Positions 1 to 8,523 of a stretch of DNA of 64,000 nt are shown in pieces. The position numbers were made by a program, and so were the translations under genes. The stretch lies in assembly GCA_030645355.1 (NCBI GenBank), contig JAUSNJ010000182.1, positions 29,842-93,841 of the forward strand, in the 5' to 3' direction. The stretch is from Rhodoferax sp. GTDB taxonomy: Bacteria > Pseudomonadota > Gammaproteobacteria > Burkholderiales > Burkholderiaceae_C. The notes below the pieces were generated by a model. That model searched no databases and was not told the origin of the DNA. It saw nothing but the letters and a program-made list of their open reading frames with translations. Numbering within the stretch: the first letter of the stretch is position 1; every line of letters begins with the position of its first letter.

Positions 1-669
1 TATCGCCCGCCCCAGCGTGGGCGAAAAGTAGGATGTCCATCCGCCATGTTTTCCGCCACCAATATCGGTTCCCAGCCGATTGGCAGCATCTACAAACATG
101 GTCTCAAGCACAGGAGCGCTGATCTGTTTCATGTTCATGCCGATGCCGGTCGCCTGAAATTGAACCATTTGTGCAGCATTGAGCCCAAGCGCCTTAACCT
201 TTGCCGTGACCTGGGCGTCGCTCGGATTGGTTGCGTAAAAGGCCTTGATGGTTTCAGCACTCGGCATCACTTTGTCAGCAGGAGACGTAGTGCTCTGGAT
301 CGTGGACTTGGCGGAGAGCGCGCCACTTGCATCCCATGCGTAACCGTTATGAGGATCAGATACAAAACTCTCTATCTGTGTTTTGAGTGAAGCCGTGTCC
401 ACATCACCATATTTCCCAACCGCCATTGCGCGCGCAATTTGGTCTTCGCTCAGGCCCAGGCTTGCCGCCTTGGCCGCAATTTGCTGAGGATCTGGCTTGC
501 TTGCAAAAAAATTCTTGACTTCGTCGTCCGTGTAATTAGTGCCATTGCCAACATTCGCCAACGTTGCGGCGAATGATGCACCAGAAGATGTTGAAGAAGC
601 TCTCTCTCGAGAACTCTGGTTCGAAACCATCGTGGAGCTTGCGGCACTGAGGCGGTTGATTTCAGACAT
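1..669 (-). CDS. Hypothetical repeat-containing protein, cut by the window edge
   Basis: The frame is open from an ATG at 669 to the window edge, giving 223 residues and no stop. An AGGA sequence lies about 7 bases before the ATG. The first 40 residues are rich in Ser, Thr and Ala and show no signal peptide. Two related segments follow, at about residues 48-88 and 140-180. Each has the pattern [VI]K-x-F-[FY]-A-[ST]-x-P-[DS], then an Ala-rich helix, then x-LGL-x-x-x-Q, which indicates an internal repeat of roughly 90 residues. I do not recognise the family. The gene is divergent from the TPR glycosyltransferase-like gene at 872. A surface or secreted role is possible but is only inference. Confidence 0.75.
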   Translation of the reverse strand, partial: MSEINRLSAASSTMVSNQSSRERASSTSSGASFAATLANVGNGTNYTDDEVKNFFASKPDPQQIAAKAASLGLSEDQIARAMAVGKYGDVDTASLKTQIESFVSDPHNGYAWDASGALSAKSTIQSTTSPADKVMPSAETIKAFYATNPSDAQVTAKVKALGLNAAQMVQFQATGIGMNMKQISAPVLETMFVDAANRLGTDIGGGKHGGWTSYFSPTLGRAI

Positions 670-871
670 GATGCATCCTATGGTTGTGGCTGTGATGCCA
701 ACTTGCAGAACGGGGCGCGTTCCTGTCAATAAATGACGTTCCATTTTCCGATCTGCGAGGGGAAATCAATCCGTGGAGAAGCCCGCGAATTCCCATTCAT
801 TTCTTTCGAAATAGAAGTCCCCCACCTAAAATCTGCTGGCCCGATCCTGCCAGCGCTTAGCAACTTATACG

Positions 872-2794
872 ATGACCCCCCCTATTCAGTACGGCGCACG
901 CCAAACGCCAGATCAATTGGAAGCCCAGATTCAAGCGACCTTCAACGAAGCGCTCAGGCAACACCAACGGGGCCAATTCAAGCAAGCGCAAGCCCTTTAT
1001 GAAGCCATATTGAGGGCGCAACCGCGGCACTATCAGTCACTGTATTCTTTGGGAATGTTGCACGCACAGTCGGGTAGTTTTCAAAGTGCGGCCGACTTGA
1101 TTGGAAAGGCGATTGAAATACTTCCTGGCAACCCGGAGTTTCATTTTTATCTTGGCAATTGCTTGCAACAACTGCATAAACTGGAGGCTGCTGTTGAGGC
1201 CTATGACAAGGCCATCGGTCTCAGTCCAGAGTTTTCTCAGGCGCACTCCAACCGTGGATTTGCGCTGCAGACACTGGGACGTCTGGATGCCGCGGTAGCC
1301 AGTTACCACAAGGCCCTTGCAATCACCGACACCGATGCGCTGGTGCACTGCAACTTGGGTGCGGCTTTGATCGGGCTCCAGCAGTTCGACGCAGCGCTTG
1401 CAGGTTGCGATAAGGCCATTGCCCTCAAGCCAGACTACGCGGAGGCGCACACCAACCGGGGCGCGGCGCTGTATGGGCTACAGCGGTTTGAAGCCGCCGT
1501 AGCCAGTTATGACCGTGCCATTGCCATCAACCCCGCCTATGCGAAGGCGCACACCAACCGGGGCGTAGCGGTGCAAGAGCTTGGGCAACTGCAGGCTGCA
1601 CTGGCCAGCCACGACCGGGCAATTGCAATCAATCCAGACTACGCCGATGCCCACTCCAACCGTGGCATCACCCTGCATGCGTTGCGACGGCTGGAGGATG
1701 CCGTTGCAAGCTACGACAAAGCCATTGCAATCCAACCAGTGTTTGTGGCTGCGTATTACAACCGCGGTCTTGCGCTCCACGAACTCCGGCGGCCGAATGC
1801 TGCGCTTGCGAGTTTCGATCAGGCGACGGCAATTGATCCGGAGAGCGCACAAGCGCATTTCAACAAGTCGTTGACTTTGTTGCTCGAAGGGGATTTTCAG
1901 CAGGGTTGGCCGTTGTACGAATGGCGCTGGAAAACCGAAAAGAGCAAACCCCGGATGCGCAATTTCGGGCAGGCCCTTTGGTTGGGGGATGCCCCACTGG
2001 TCGGTAAAACCATACTGCTGCACAGCGAACAAGGCTTTGGCGACACCATTCAATTTTGTCGCTACGCCACACGGGTGGCCGCCTTGGGAGCCAGGGTCAT
2101 CATTGAGGTTCCAGAGCCGCTGCTCGGTGTGTTGGGCGGGCTGGATGGAAACATGGAGTTGGTGGCAAAGGGCAAGCCTTTGCCAACATTTGACTTTCAC
2201 TGCCCGCTGCTGTCATTGCCGCTGGCGTTCAAGACGGATGCCACATCGATTCCGGCCAGCCAGTCCTATTTGCGCAGTGACAGCGCCAAGATGGCCGAGT
2301 GGGGCCAAAGACTTGGCGCAAAAACAAAGCCGCGAGTGGGCCTCGTCTGGAGTGGCAATGCGGATCACGTCAATGATCACAATCGCAGTGTTGCACTCTC
2401 CGCGCTCGTGGCTCAGCTACCCGACACACTGGAGTATGTCAGCCTGCAAAAGGAGGTGCGTGATTCGGACAGGCCGGCACTGAAATCAAATGGCCAAATT
2501 CGCCACTTTGGGGATGCGCTCAAGGATTTCGGCGATACCGCGGCACTCTGCGAATGGATGGACCTTGTCATCAGCGTTGACACCAGCGTGGCGCATCTGG
2601 GCGGCGCGCTGGGCAGGCCCACCTGGGTGTTGTTGCCGTATGTGCCAGATTGGCGCTGGCTGCTGGACCGTGATGACAGCCCCTGGTATCCGTCGGTCAG
2701 CTTGTACCGGCAAAGCGACAATCGCGAGTGGGGCAATGTGTTGGAGGCCGTGAAGGCGGATTTGGTCAATCGCTACAATAAAGATAGCGAGTAA
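872..2794 (+). CDS. TPR protein with C-terminal glycosyltransferase-like domain
   Basis: 640 aa. About ten tetratricopeptide repeats fill residues 12-345, with the classic W/Y-LG-A-Y-A-P spacing (for example AVASYDKAIAIQP). The C-terminal 250 residues resemble the heptosyltransferase/GT9 or O-GlcNAc-transferase-like fold: HSEQGFGDTIQFCRY near 385, RVGLVWSG near 485, and ISVDTSVAHLGGALG near 565. The last motif is the usual nucleotide-sugar-binding signature of this TPR-GT family. No signal peptide is seen, so it is probably cytoplasmic. It heads the polysaccharide locus and may glycosylate a protein or glycan. The substrate is unknown. Repeats around 1443 and 1545 are nearly identical at DNA level with a 102-bp period. 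Its last seven codons and its stop lie inside a dispersed repeat. No strong ribosome binding site precedes the chosen ATG. Confidence 0.85.
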   Translation: MTPPIQYGARQTPDQLEAQIQATFNEALRQHQRGQFKQAQALYEAILRAQPRHYQSLYSLGMLHAQSGSFQSAADLIGKAIEILPGNPEFHFYLGNCLQQLHKLEAAVEAYDKAIGLSPEFSQAHSNRGFALQTLGRLDAAVASYHKALAITDTDALVHCNLGAALIGLQQFDAALAGCDKAIALKPDYAEAHTNRGAALYGLQRFEAAVASYDRAIAINPAYAKAHTNRGVAVQELGQLQAALASHDRAIAINPDYADAHSNRGITLHALRRLEDAVASYDKAIAIQPVFVAAYYNRGLALHELRRPNAALASFDQATAIDPESAQAHFNKSLTLLLEGDFQQGWPLYEWRWKTEKSKPRMRNFGQALWLGDAPLVGKTILLHSEQGFGDTIQFCRYATRVAALGARVIIEVPEPLLGVLGGLDGNMELVAKGKPLPTFDFHCPLLSLPLAFKTDATSIPASQSYLRSDSAKMAEWGQRLGAKTKPRVGLVWSGNADHVNDHNRSVALSALVAQLPDTLEYVSLQKEVRDSDRPALKSNGQIRHFGDALKDFGDTAALCEWMDLVISVDTSVAHLGGALGRPTWVLLPYVPDWRWLLDRDDSPWYPSVSLYRQSDNREWGNVLEAVKADLVNRYNKDSE

Positions 2795-2814
2795 GCTATA
2801 TTTCACGAGGGCTA
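2771..2814 (+). repeat. Dispersed palindromic element, copy A (supplies gene end)
   Basis: This copy matches the consensus TGCTAY-N7-ATAGC-N15-CACGAGGGCTA with no gaps and one change in the first block (CGCTAC). It provides codons 634-640 and the TAA stop of the TPR protein, then runs into the intergenic space. Similarity to copy G continues for about 15 more bases (GGTCGGTTTTCG against TGGCCGTTTTGC). Confidence 0.8.
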
Positions 2815-2929
2815 GGGTCGGTTTTCGTTAGTAATGAGTTCTGATCTACGTGAGTTTCCTGCCCACCTCGGGAGGCCTGGTCCCGGAGTGCACACACACT
2901 AAAATAGCGCATTTTTGGGCAGGAATCAG

Positions 2930-4399
2930 ATGACACACGGTATGCCCAAGGCTCCGACATCCAACGCGCCAACGCTGAACGCCGCATGGGTGAGCCAACT
3001 GCCAGTGGCGCCCGCCCACGTGCTGCTCCTAGGGATTCAACGCGACGCCCACGCCGCACAACTGGAGGCGCTGGGTTACCAGGTCAATGCCCAGTCCCTC
3101 AATGCGTCCCAAGCGTTGGCGCAGTTCCCGACTCCCACACGCCAGCCTATTGGCCAGGTCAGTCTGAGCTTGCCAGGCTCAGAAGCTGCCAGCTTTGCCG
3201 CAGCTCTGGTGTTGGACTTTTCGCCCCAGATCCACCCGCTGGCGCTGTGGGACCAACTGGCCCATTGGCTGGCAGAGGACGCAGTGGTCATTCTGGTGGG
3301 GCAGGGGGCAGCCGGCACACCGCCTCGCATGCCGAAGTGGCTGGACTATGTAGTGGCCATCGGTGCCCGCTGCGGCTTTACCGAGCAGGCGTTGCCAGAG
3401 GGCGCCGGAGCCTCCGGCACTGACGGTTTTGTCCGAGTGTTTCGCAAGGCGGCGGCCCCGCGCTGGCAGGTTCGCCACGTGCGGACTACCGACTTTGACG
3501 AGATCGCCACCCTGTTCCAGGAGGTGTTTGGCCACCCCATCAGCCGCGAGCTGTGGACCTGGAAATACGCCAACGGCCATGGCAATGGGGTGGTGGCAGC
3601 ACGGCATGGTGCCCTGATTGCCCACTATGGCGGCATGTACCGCGATGTGATGCTGTGCGGCAAGCCCGACTGGGTGTTCCAGATCTGCGACGTCATGGTG
3701 CACCCCAAAGAACGCGGGGTCATGACGCGCCAGGGGCCGTTCTTGCTGACCGCCGCCACCAGCGCCGAGATCTATGGTCCGCTGGGCTTTGGCTTCCCGA
3801 ACGCGCGCGCCATGGAAGTTGCGGCCAAGATGGGGCTTTATTCCGAGGTGGGCCAAATGTCCGAGGTGCGCTGGGAGCCGTCTGAGCCCCGGTTCCGGCT
3901 GCGTACCCGCTTGCAGCCCGTGGTGCACGGCAGCGCTGCCAGCCAGGCGCTGGTCGAGTCCTCGTGGGCGGCCATGGCCAAAGATTTGCAGAGTGACGTG
4001 GTGGGTGTGCGCGACTGGGCGTTCGTCGAGCACCGCTACTTCAGCCACCCGCACAACCAGTATGAGGTACTGGCCGTCATATCGCGCTTCACCGGCAAGC
4101 CGCTGGGGGTGATGGTGCTGCGCCGTTTGGAGGCCATGTGCGAGCTGGTGGATGTGATCACACCCCTGGCCAACCTGCCTTTACTGATCGATCAGGCGCG
4201 TCGCCTGACGGGGCTGTGGAAGCTGCCCTACCTGTACTGCTGGATTACCAGGAACCACCTCCCGCGCTTCGTGGCAACCGAAGGCCAGGAGGTGGCGTTG
4301 AACGTGAGTATCCCTACCAGTTGCTGGACTGATGATCCGCGTGCCGACATCTTCAAGGACCGCTGGTGGCTGATGTCCGGCGACACCGATTTCCGTTAG
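2930..4399 (+). CDS. GNAT-family acetyltransferase of the polysaccharide locus
   Basis: 489 aa from the ATG at 2930, which follows AGGAA. An in-frame TTG 15 bases upstream is less likely. Residues 25-165 look like a worn Rossmann or methyltransferase-like domain (HVLLLGIQ, LVLDFSP, VILVGQG) without a clear SAM loop. Residues 180-330 form a GNAT-like N-acyltransferase domain. It starts at RHVRTTDFDEIATLFQEVFG and includes VMVHPKERG-x5-G, a likely acetyl-CoA loop, and YGPLGFGFPN. It sits just before the flippase and transcription runs on. A role in acylating an amino sugar or lipid-linked sugar is inferred from position. The acceptor is not visible in the sequence. Confidence 0.7.
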   Translation: MTHGMPKAPTSNAPTLNAAWVSQLPVAPAHVLLLGIQRDAHAAQLEALGYQVNAQSLNASQALAQFPTPTRQPIGQVSLSLPGSEAASFAAALVLDFSPQIHPLALWDQLAHWLAEDAVVILVGQGAAGTPPRMPKWLDYVVAIGARCGFTEQALPEGAGASGTDGFVRVFRKAAAPRWQVRHVRTTDFDEIATLFQEVFGHPISRELWTWKYANGHGNGVVAARHGALIAHYGGMYRDVMLCGKPDWVFQICDVMVHPKERGVMTRQGPFLLTAATSAEIYGPLGFGFPNARAMEVAAKMGLYSEVGQMSEVRWEPSEPRFRLRTRLQPVVHGSAASQALVESSWAAMAKDLQSDVVGVRDWAFVEHRYFSHPHNQYEVLAVISRFTGKPLGVMVLRRLEAMCELVDVITPLANLPLLIDQARRLTGLWKLPYLYCWITRNHLPRFVATEGQEVALNVSIPTSCWTDDPRADIFKDRWWLMSGDTDFR

Positions 4400-4423
4400 A
4401 CGCCCGCCTCCTAAAATATCTCC

Positions 4424-5680
4424 ATGTCGCTCAAACGCAACGCCTTGTGGAACCTGGCAGGCACCGCCATTCCCATGGTAGCGGGGCTGGCTCTGATACC
4501 TTTTACCCTGAACCGCTTGGGCAGTGAGGCGTTTGGAGTGTTGACGCTGGTTTGGGGCCTGATCGGCTACTTCAGCGTGTTTGACTTGGGTGTCGGTCGG
4601 GCGCTGACCGTGCAACTCAGCCAGCTGGGCGCCAACGGGCGGGTGGCCGATGCCGGGCCACTGTTGCGCTCGGGTATGTTGCTCACCCTGGGCGCTGGCG
4701 TGCTGGGCATGGCCCTCATCTGGTTGCTGGCACCGGGCCTGGCCAACCAGTGGCTCAAAATTAGCCCCGCGTTGCAGGACGATGCACGACTGGCCTTTTT
4801 GATTGCCGCCGTGGGCGTGTTGCCGACCACGCTGGCCAGTGGGTTGCGGGGCGCGCTGGAGGGGCTGGACCGGTTTGCGGCGTCCAACCTGAGCCGCATC
4901 GTGCTGGGGGTCTGGATGTTTGCCTTGCCTGCCTGGTCGGTTTATTTTCATGGCCCCAGTCTTGAGACGATTGCGCTGTACCTGGTGCTGGGCCGCTGCC
5001 TGGTGGTGATCGGTATGACGCTGCAGTTAAGCGGGACCTTGTTTGCAGGCGGTGCGGGCTTTGCCAAGCGCCACTTCCAGTCGCTGTGGAATTACGGCCT
5101 GTGGGTTACTGTGACCGGAATCGTAGGTCCCCTGATGGTCTATGGCGACCGGTTCTTTGTCAGCGCCGCCGTAGGGGCAGACCAGTTGCCGCTGTACGCC
5201 ATCCCGCAAGACATCCTGCTGCGCCTGCTTTTGATTCCCATGGCCTTGACTGGTGCATTGCTGCCCCGGCTGGCTGGCATGGGGGTTGCCGATACGGCCC
5301 AGGCGTACCGGCAGACCTACCGACGGGTGGGCCTTGCCATGCTGGTCATCTGTGTACTGTCCGCTGCTTTGGCCTACCCGGCGCTGTTGCTGTGGATCTC
5401 GCAGGACTTTGCCCGCTCTGCGCTGCCGGTGGTGCTGGTCTTGTGCGTGGGCGTCTGGGTCAACTCCATGGCGTCGGTGCCTTACACGTTGTTGCATGCC
5501 AAAGGCAATCCGCGGCTGACTGCGTTGTTCCATCTGGCCGAGCTGGTGCTGTATGTGCTGGCCCTTTGGCTTCTGTCTGCGCAGTTTGGGCTGGTGGGTG
5601 CGGCGCTGGCGTGGCTGGCCCGCGTGTTGCTGGACTGGGTGCTGTTGCACCTGGCCGTGCGGAGGCTGTATGGCATCTGA
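4424..5680 (+). CDS. Polysaccharide flippase (Wzx/MATE-like)
   Basis: 418 aa, almost entirely hydrophobic, with about 12 predicted membrane segments. The N-terminus (NALWNLAGTAIPMVAGLALIP) and the segment LVWGLIGYFSVFDLGVGRAL are typical of the Wzx / polysaccharide_synt family. These proteins flip undecaprenyl-linked oligosaccharides across the inner membrane. The length matches the family. It overlaps the next gene by 11 bases, so the two are probably translationally coupled. I did not see a Wzy polymerase in the window, so it may lie elsewhere, or an ABC or synthase route may be used. Confidence 0.85.
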   Translation: MSLKRNALWNLAGTAIPMVAGLALIPFTLNRLGSEAFGVLTLVWGLIGYFSVFDLGVGRALTVQLSQLGANGRVADAGPLLRSGMLLTLGAGVLGMALIWLLAPGLANQWLKISPALQDDARLAFLIAAVGVLPTTLASGLRGALEGLDRFAASNLSRIVLGVWMFALPAWSVYFHGPSLETIALYLVLGRCLVVIGMTLQLSGTLFAGGAGFAKRHFQSLWNYGLWVTVTGIVGPLMVYGDRFFVSAAVGADQLPLYAIPQDILLRLLLIPMALTGALLPRLAGMGVADTAQAYRQTYRRVGLAMLVICVLSAALAYPALLLWISQDFARSALPVVLVLCVGVWVNSMASVPYTLLHAKGNPRLTALFHLAELVLYVLALWLLSAQFGLVGAALAWLARVLLDWVLLHLAVRRLYGI

Positions 5681-6683
5681 AGCCTGGCCCGCGGACGCGC
5701 TGGAGGAAGTGCCACAGTGCCCCTACTGCGGTGGTACAGACCGCACACTGGCCCTTGGGGGGGTGCAGGATTGGGCCTTTGGCTGCGCACCGGGCCTGTG
5801 GAGCTACTGGAGCTGCAGCCAGTGCCATGCGCTGGTCTTGCACCCACGCCCGACGAAGGCGTCGATCGGCCAGGCCTATACCCGCTACTACACCCATGGG
5901 GGCGATCAACGGGTCAGTCCTCTGGGCCGGCTCAAGCAGCGCATGCGCAACGAGCACTGGTCGCAGATGTTCGATACCTCGATCACGCCCCGGCTGGGTC
6001 TGCCACGCGGCTTGGGATGGTGCGTCACCTGGCTCAAGCCATGGATTGCCGAGCCCTTTGGCCTGCGACAGTGGGCGCAGCTACCCAAGGGCCTGTTGAT
6101 TGATGTGGGGTGTGGCAATGGCGACAAGCTGAAGTTGGCAGGCCACTTGGGCTGGCAGGCTCGGGGAATTGAACTGGATGCTTCGGCTGTGCAGGCGGCC
6201 CAGGCGCAAGGCTTGCAGGTCGAGCAGGGGGGTTACGAGCTGCTGGCCCGCTACCAGGGGCAGGCGGACTGCCTGGTGTGTTCCCATGTGCTGGAGCATG
6301 TGCACCAGCCGCTACACCTGTTGGCCCTGTTGCTCGCGGCACTCAAGCCCGGTGGGGTGCTGTTGCTCAGCGCACCCAATGCGTCCAGCCACTTGCGGCG
6401 CCACTATGGCGAGAACTGGCGCGGTCTGGAAGCTCCCCGGCACTTGGCCATTCCTGATGCGACCTGGCTCAGGGACTGGATACAGGGGCAGGGCTTTGCG
6501 TGCACTCAGGTTCCGTCGCATCCACTGGAAACCGCCATCGAATCGGAGCGCATGCGCCGCCGGGCGCTGACCACAGAGCCTGCCGATGTGCAGGCGGCAA
6601 AGGCAGTGTTGCATAGCATGGCACCAGCCACCCTGGCCGAGCAGGATGTGGTGCAACTGGTATGCCAGCGGGCCAAACCGTGA
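5670..6683 (+). CDS. Class I SAM-dependent methyltransferase with N-terminal zinc ribbon
   Basis: 337 aa from the ATG at 5670 (MASEAW...), which overlaps the flippase stop. An N-terminal CPYCGG ... CSQC pair (about residues 16 and 51) forms a zinc-ribbon-like element. The SAM-binding motif I is LLIDVGCGNGDKLKL near residue 148. CSHVLEHVHQPLHLLALL and LKPGGVLLLSAPN complete a Methyltransf_23-type domain. Members of this family commonly methylate sugars or lipid-linked glycans in polysaccharide loci. The exact acceptor is unknown. Its TGA overlaps the ATG of the next gene. Confidence 0.85.
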   Translation: MASEAWPADALEEVPQCPYCGGTDRTLALGGVQDWAFGCAPGLWSYWSCSQCHALVLHPRPTKASIGQAYTRYYTHGGDQRVSPLGRLKQRMRNEHWSQMFDTSITPRLGLPRGLGWCVTWLKPWIAEPFGLRQWAQLPKGLLIDVGCGNGDKLKLAGHLGWQARGIELDASAVQAAQAQGLQVEQGGYELLARYQGQADCLVCSHVLEHVHQPLHLLALLLAALKPGGVLLLSAPNASSHLRRHYGENWRGLEAPRHLAIPDATWLRDWIQGQGFACTQVPSHPLETAIESERMRRRALTTEPADVQAAKAVLHSMAPATLAEQDVVQLVCQRAKP

Positions 6684-7699
6684 TGAACAAGAATTCTCTG
6701 GACCTATTGCGCCTTGTGGCCGCTGCCATGGTGCTGTACAGCCACCAGTACGCACTGCTGGGGTTGGCCGAGCCCTCTTTCCTGGGCTGGAATACGTTCG
6801 GCGGCGCAGGGGTAACGATCTTTTTCTTTTTGAGTGGATACCTGGTCTGGTCCAGCTGGGACCGCGATCCCCATTTCTGGCGCTTCTTTCAACGCCGCTC
6901 GCTGCGCATTTTTCCGGCACTGTGGGTGGTGGTTCTGCTGTCGGTGTTTGTTTTGGGGCCCGTGGTGTCGGTGCTGTCGTTGCGGGACTATTTTGCGTCT
7001 CCCATGACCTGGAGTTATCTGGGCACAGCGGTGCTGGTGCCGGCCAGGATATTGCCGGGGTTGTTCACAGCCAACCATTTCCCGCTGGTGGTCAACGGGT
7101 CCCTGTGGACGCTGCCGGTAGAGTTCATGTGCTACTGCACGATTGCAGGTGCGGGGCTGGTGATGCTGGCCTTGAAGCTGAAGCAGGACGTGTTGCTGGG
7201 CGTCGCGCTGGTGGGTGTGGTGCTGGTTGCCAGCTACGGGCCTCCGGTCATCGGCAGCTTTTACACGCCCCATCTGGAGATGGTTGCAGTGTTCTGGTGG
7301 GGCGCTTTTTACGGGTTCTGCCTGAAGACCAGGCCTAAGCGCGTGGGGCTTGCTCTTGTGCTCGCGGCCCTGGCGTTCATCGGGTTCGCCCTATTAGGCC
7401 CCAGGGGGCTTGAGCGCGCGGCCATGTTGTTGCTCGCGGCTCTGCTGGTCCACCTGGCGCGCAACGTCGCTGCGGGTGCACGGATGACGGACCCGCTGGG
7501 GGATCTGTCCTATGGTGTGTACATCTTTGCTTTTCCCGTGCAACAGCTGGGTGCGCACTATGGGCGTGGGTTGGGGTGGAGCTTCAATACATACCTCTGC
7601 GTCTCCCTGCTGGCCACGTTGGGCCTGGCCTATGCGTCGTGGCATGGGGTTGAGAAACGGGCGCTGTGGTTTAAACCTGCCTCCAGGAGCATTGCATGA
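6683..7699 (+). CDS. Membrane acyltransferase (acyltransferase 3 / OafA-like)
   Basis: 338 aa from the ATG at 6683, which overlaps the previous stop (TGATGA). The family signature is present: SLDLLRLVAAAMVLYSHQY at the N-terminus, with the conserved His, then FGGAGVTIFFFLSGYLVW and the RRSLRIFPALWVVV block with its conserved arginines. About ten membrane spans follow. OafA-type enzymes O-acetylate surface polysaccharide from cytoplasmic acetyl-CoA. The substrate here is probably the glycan made by this locus. The gene end overlaps the next ATG by four bases. Confidence 0.88.
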   Translation: MNKNSLDLLRLVAAAMVLYSHQYALLGLAEPSFLGWNTFGGAGVTIFFFLSGYLVWSSWDRDPHFWRFFQRRSLRIFPALWVVVLLSVFVLGPVVSVLSLRDYFASPMTWSYLGTAVLVPARILPGLFTANHFPLVVNGSLWTLPVEFMCYCTIAGAGLVMLALKLKQDVLLGVALVGVVLVASYGPPVIGSFYTPHLEMVAVFWWGAFYGFCLKTRPKRVGLALVLAALAFIGFALLGPRGLERAAMLLLAALLVHLARNVAAGARMTDPLGDLSYGVYIFAFPVQQLGAHYGRGLGWSFNTYLCVSLLATLGLAYASWHGVEKRALWFKPASRSIA

Positions 7700-8523
7700 A
7701 GCGCGTGGCCATCGTGGTTCTGAACTGGAACGGTTGGCAGGACACCATTGACTGTGTCGCGTCCCTAGAGGCACTGACCTATGGCAACTTCGAGATTCTG
7801 GTCGTCGACAACGGCTCTACCGATGATTCGGTTGCAGAGATAAGCAGCGCGTTTCCCGAAGTGACGCTGCTTCAGAGCGGCGCCAATCTGGGGTTTGGCG
7901 GTGGCTGCAACGTGGGCATTCGCCACGCGTTGGCACACGGCGCCGACTATGTCTGGCTGATCAACAGCGATGCGACGGTTGACCCCGCAGCTTTGACTGC
8001 GCTGGTGCGCGTTGCGGATAGCAACCCCGCGCTCGGCTCGGTGGGCTCGGTTCTGTATGAAGCCGACCAACCGGGCCAGGTTCAACTGTGGGGCGGTGGG
8101 CGGGTCAACCTGTGGCTGGGGCGGTCCAACCACTGCGTGGTGCCCGGGCCCATCAGCTTCATCTCGGGTGCGTCACTGCTGTTGCGGCGTACTGCGCTGG
8201 AACAGGTGGGGCTGTTCGATGAAGCCCTTTTCTTCATGTACTGGGAAGACACCGACCTGGGCTTTCGTCTGGCACAGGCCGGCTGGCAATTGGCCGTGGC
8301 GGAAGATTCAAAGGTCTGGCACAAGCAGTCGGCCAGCCTGGGGTTGGGTAACCCTCAGCTCGACGAATACGCGACCCGTTCCTGTGTGCGTTTTCTGCGG
8401 TGCCATGCGCCGGTGCCAGCTGTGTCCATCGCCTTGATGCTGGTCCGCATGGTCATCAAGCGGATCGTGATCGGCCGGCCGGACCGTCTGATGGCCGTGT
8501 TGCGGGGCTATCGTTGCGCATGA
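7696..8523 (+). CDS. Glycosyltransferase family 2 (rhamnosyltransferase-like)
   Basis: 275 aa with a GT-A fold. VAIVVLNWNGWQDTIDCVASL opens the domain, VVDNGSTDDSV follows, and LINSDATVDP occupies the DxD position. SFISGASLLLRRTALEQVGLFDEALFFMYWEDTDLGFR is the acceptor-side signature shared with WbbL-like rhamnosyltransferases. It probably adds one sugar to the lipid-linked repeat unit at the inner membrane. It is coupled by ATGA overlaps to the genes on both sides. Donor specificity cannot be read from the sequence. Confidence 0.9.
   Translation: MKRVAIVVLNWNGWQDTIDCVASLEALTYGNFEILVVDNGSTDDSVAEISSAFPEVTLLQSGANLGFGGGCNVGIRHALAHGADYVWLINSDATVDPAALTALVRVADSNPALGSVGSVLYEADQPGQVQLWGGGRVNLWLGRSNHCVVPGPISFISGASLLLRRTALEQVGLFDEALFFMYWEDTDLGFRLAQAGWQLAVAEDSKVWHKQSASLGLGNPQLDEYATRSCVRFLRCHAPVPAVSIALMLVRMVIKRIVIGRPDRLMAVLRGYRCA

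Noticed and set aside
612..630. GGTTCGAA reminiscent of a tRNA T-loop
   Set aside because: It lies inside the unknown protein gene and no acceptor or anticodon arm can be drawn.
838..853. Possible sigma-54 site (CTGGCCCGATCCTGCC)
   Set aside because: GG and GC are 9 bases apart, not 10, and the flanks do not fit.
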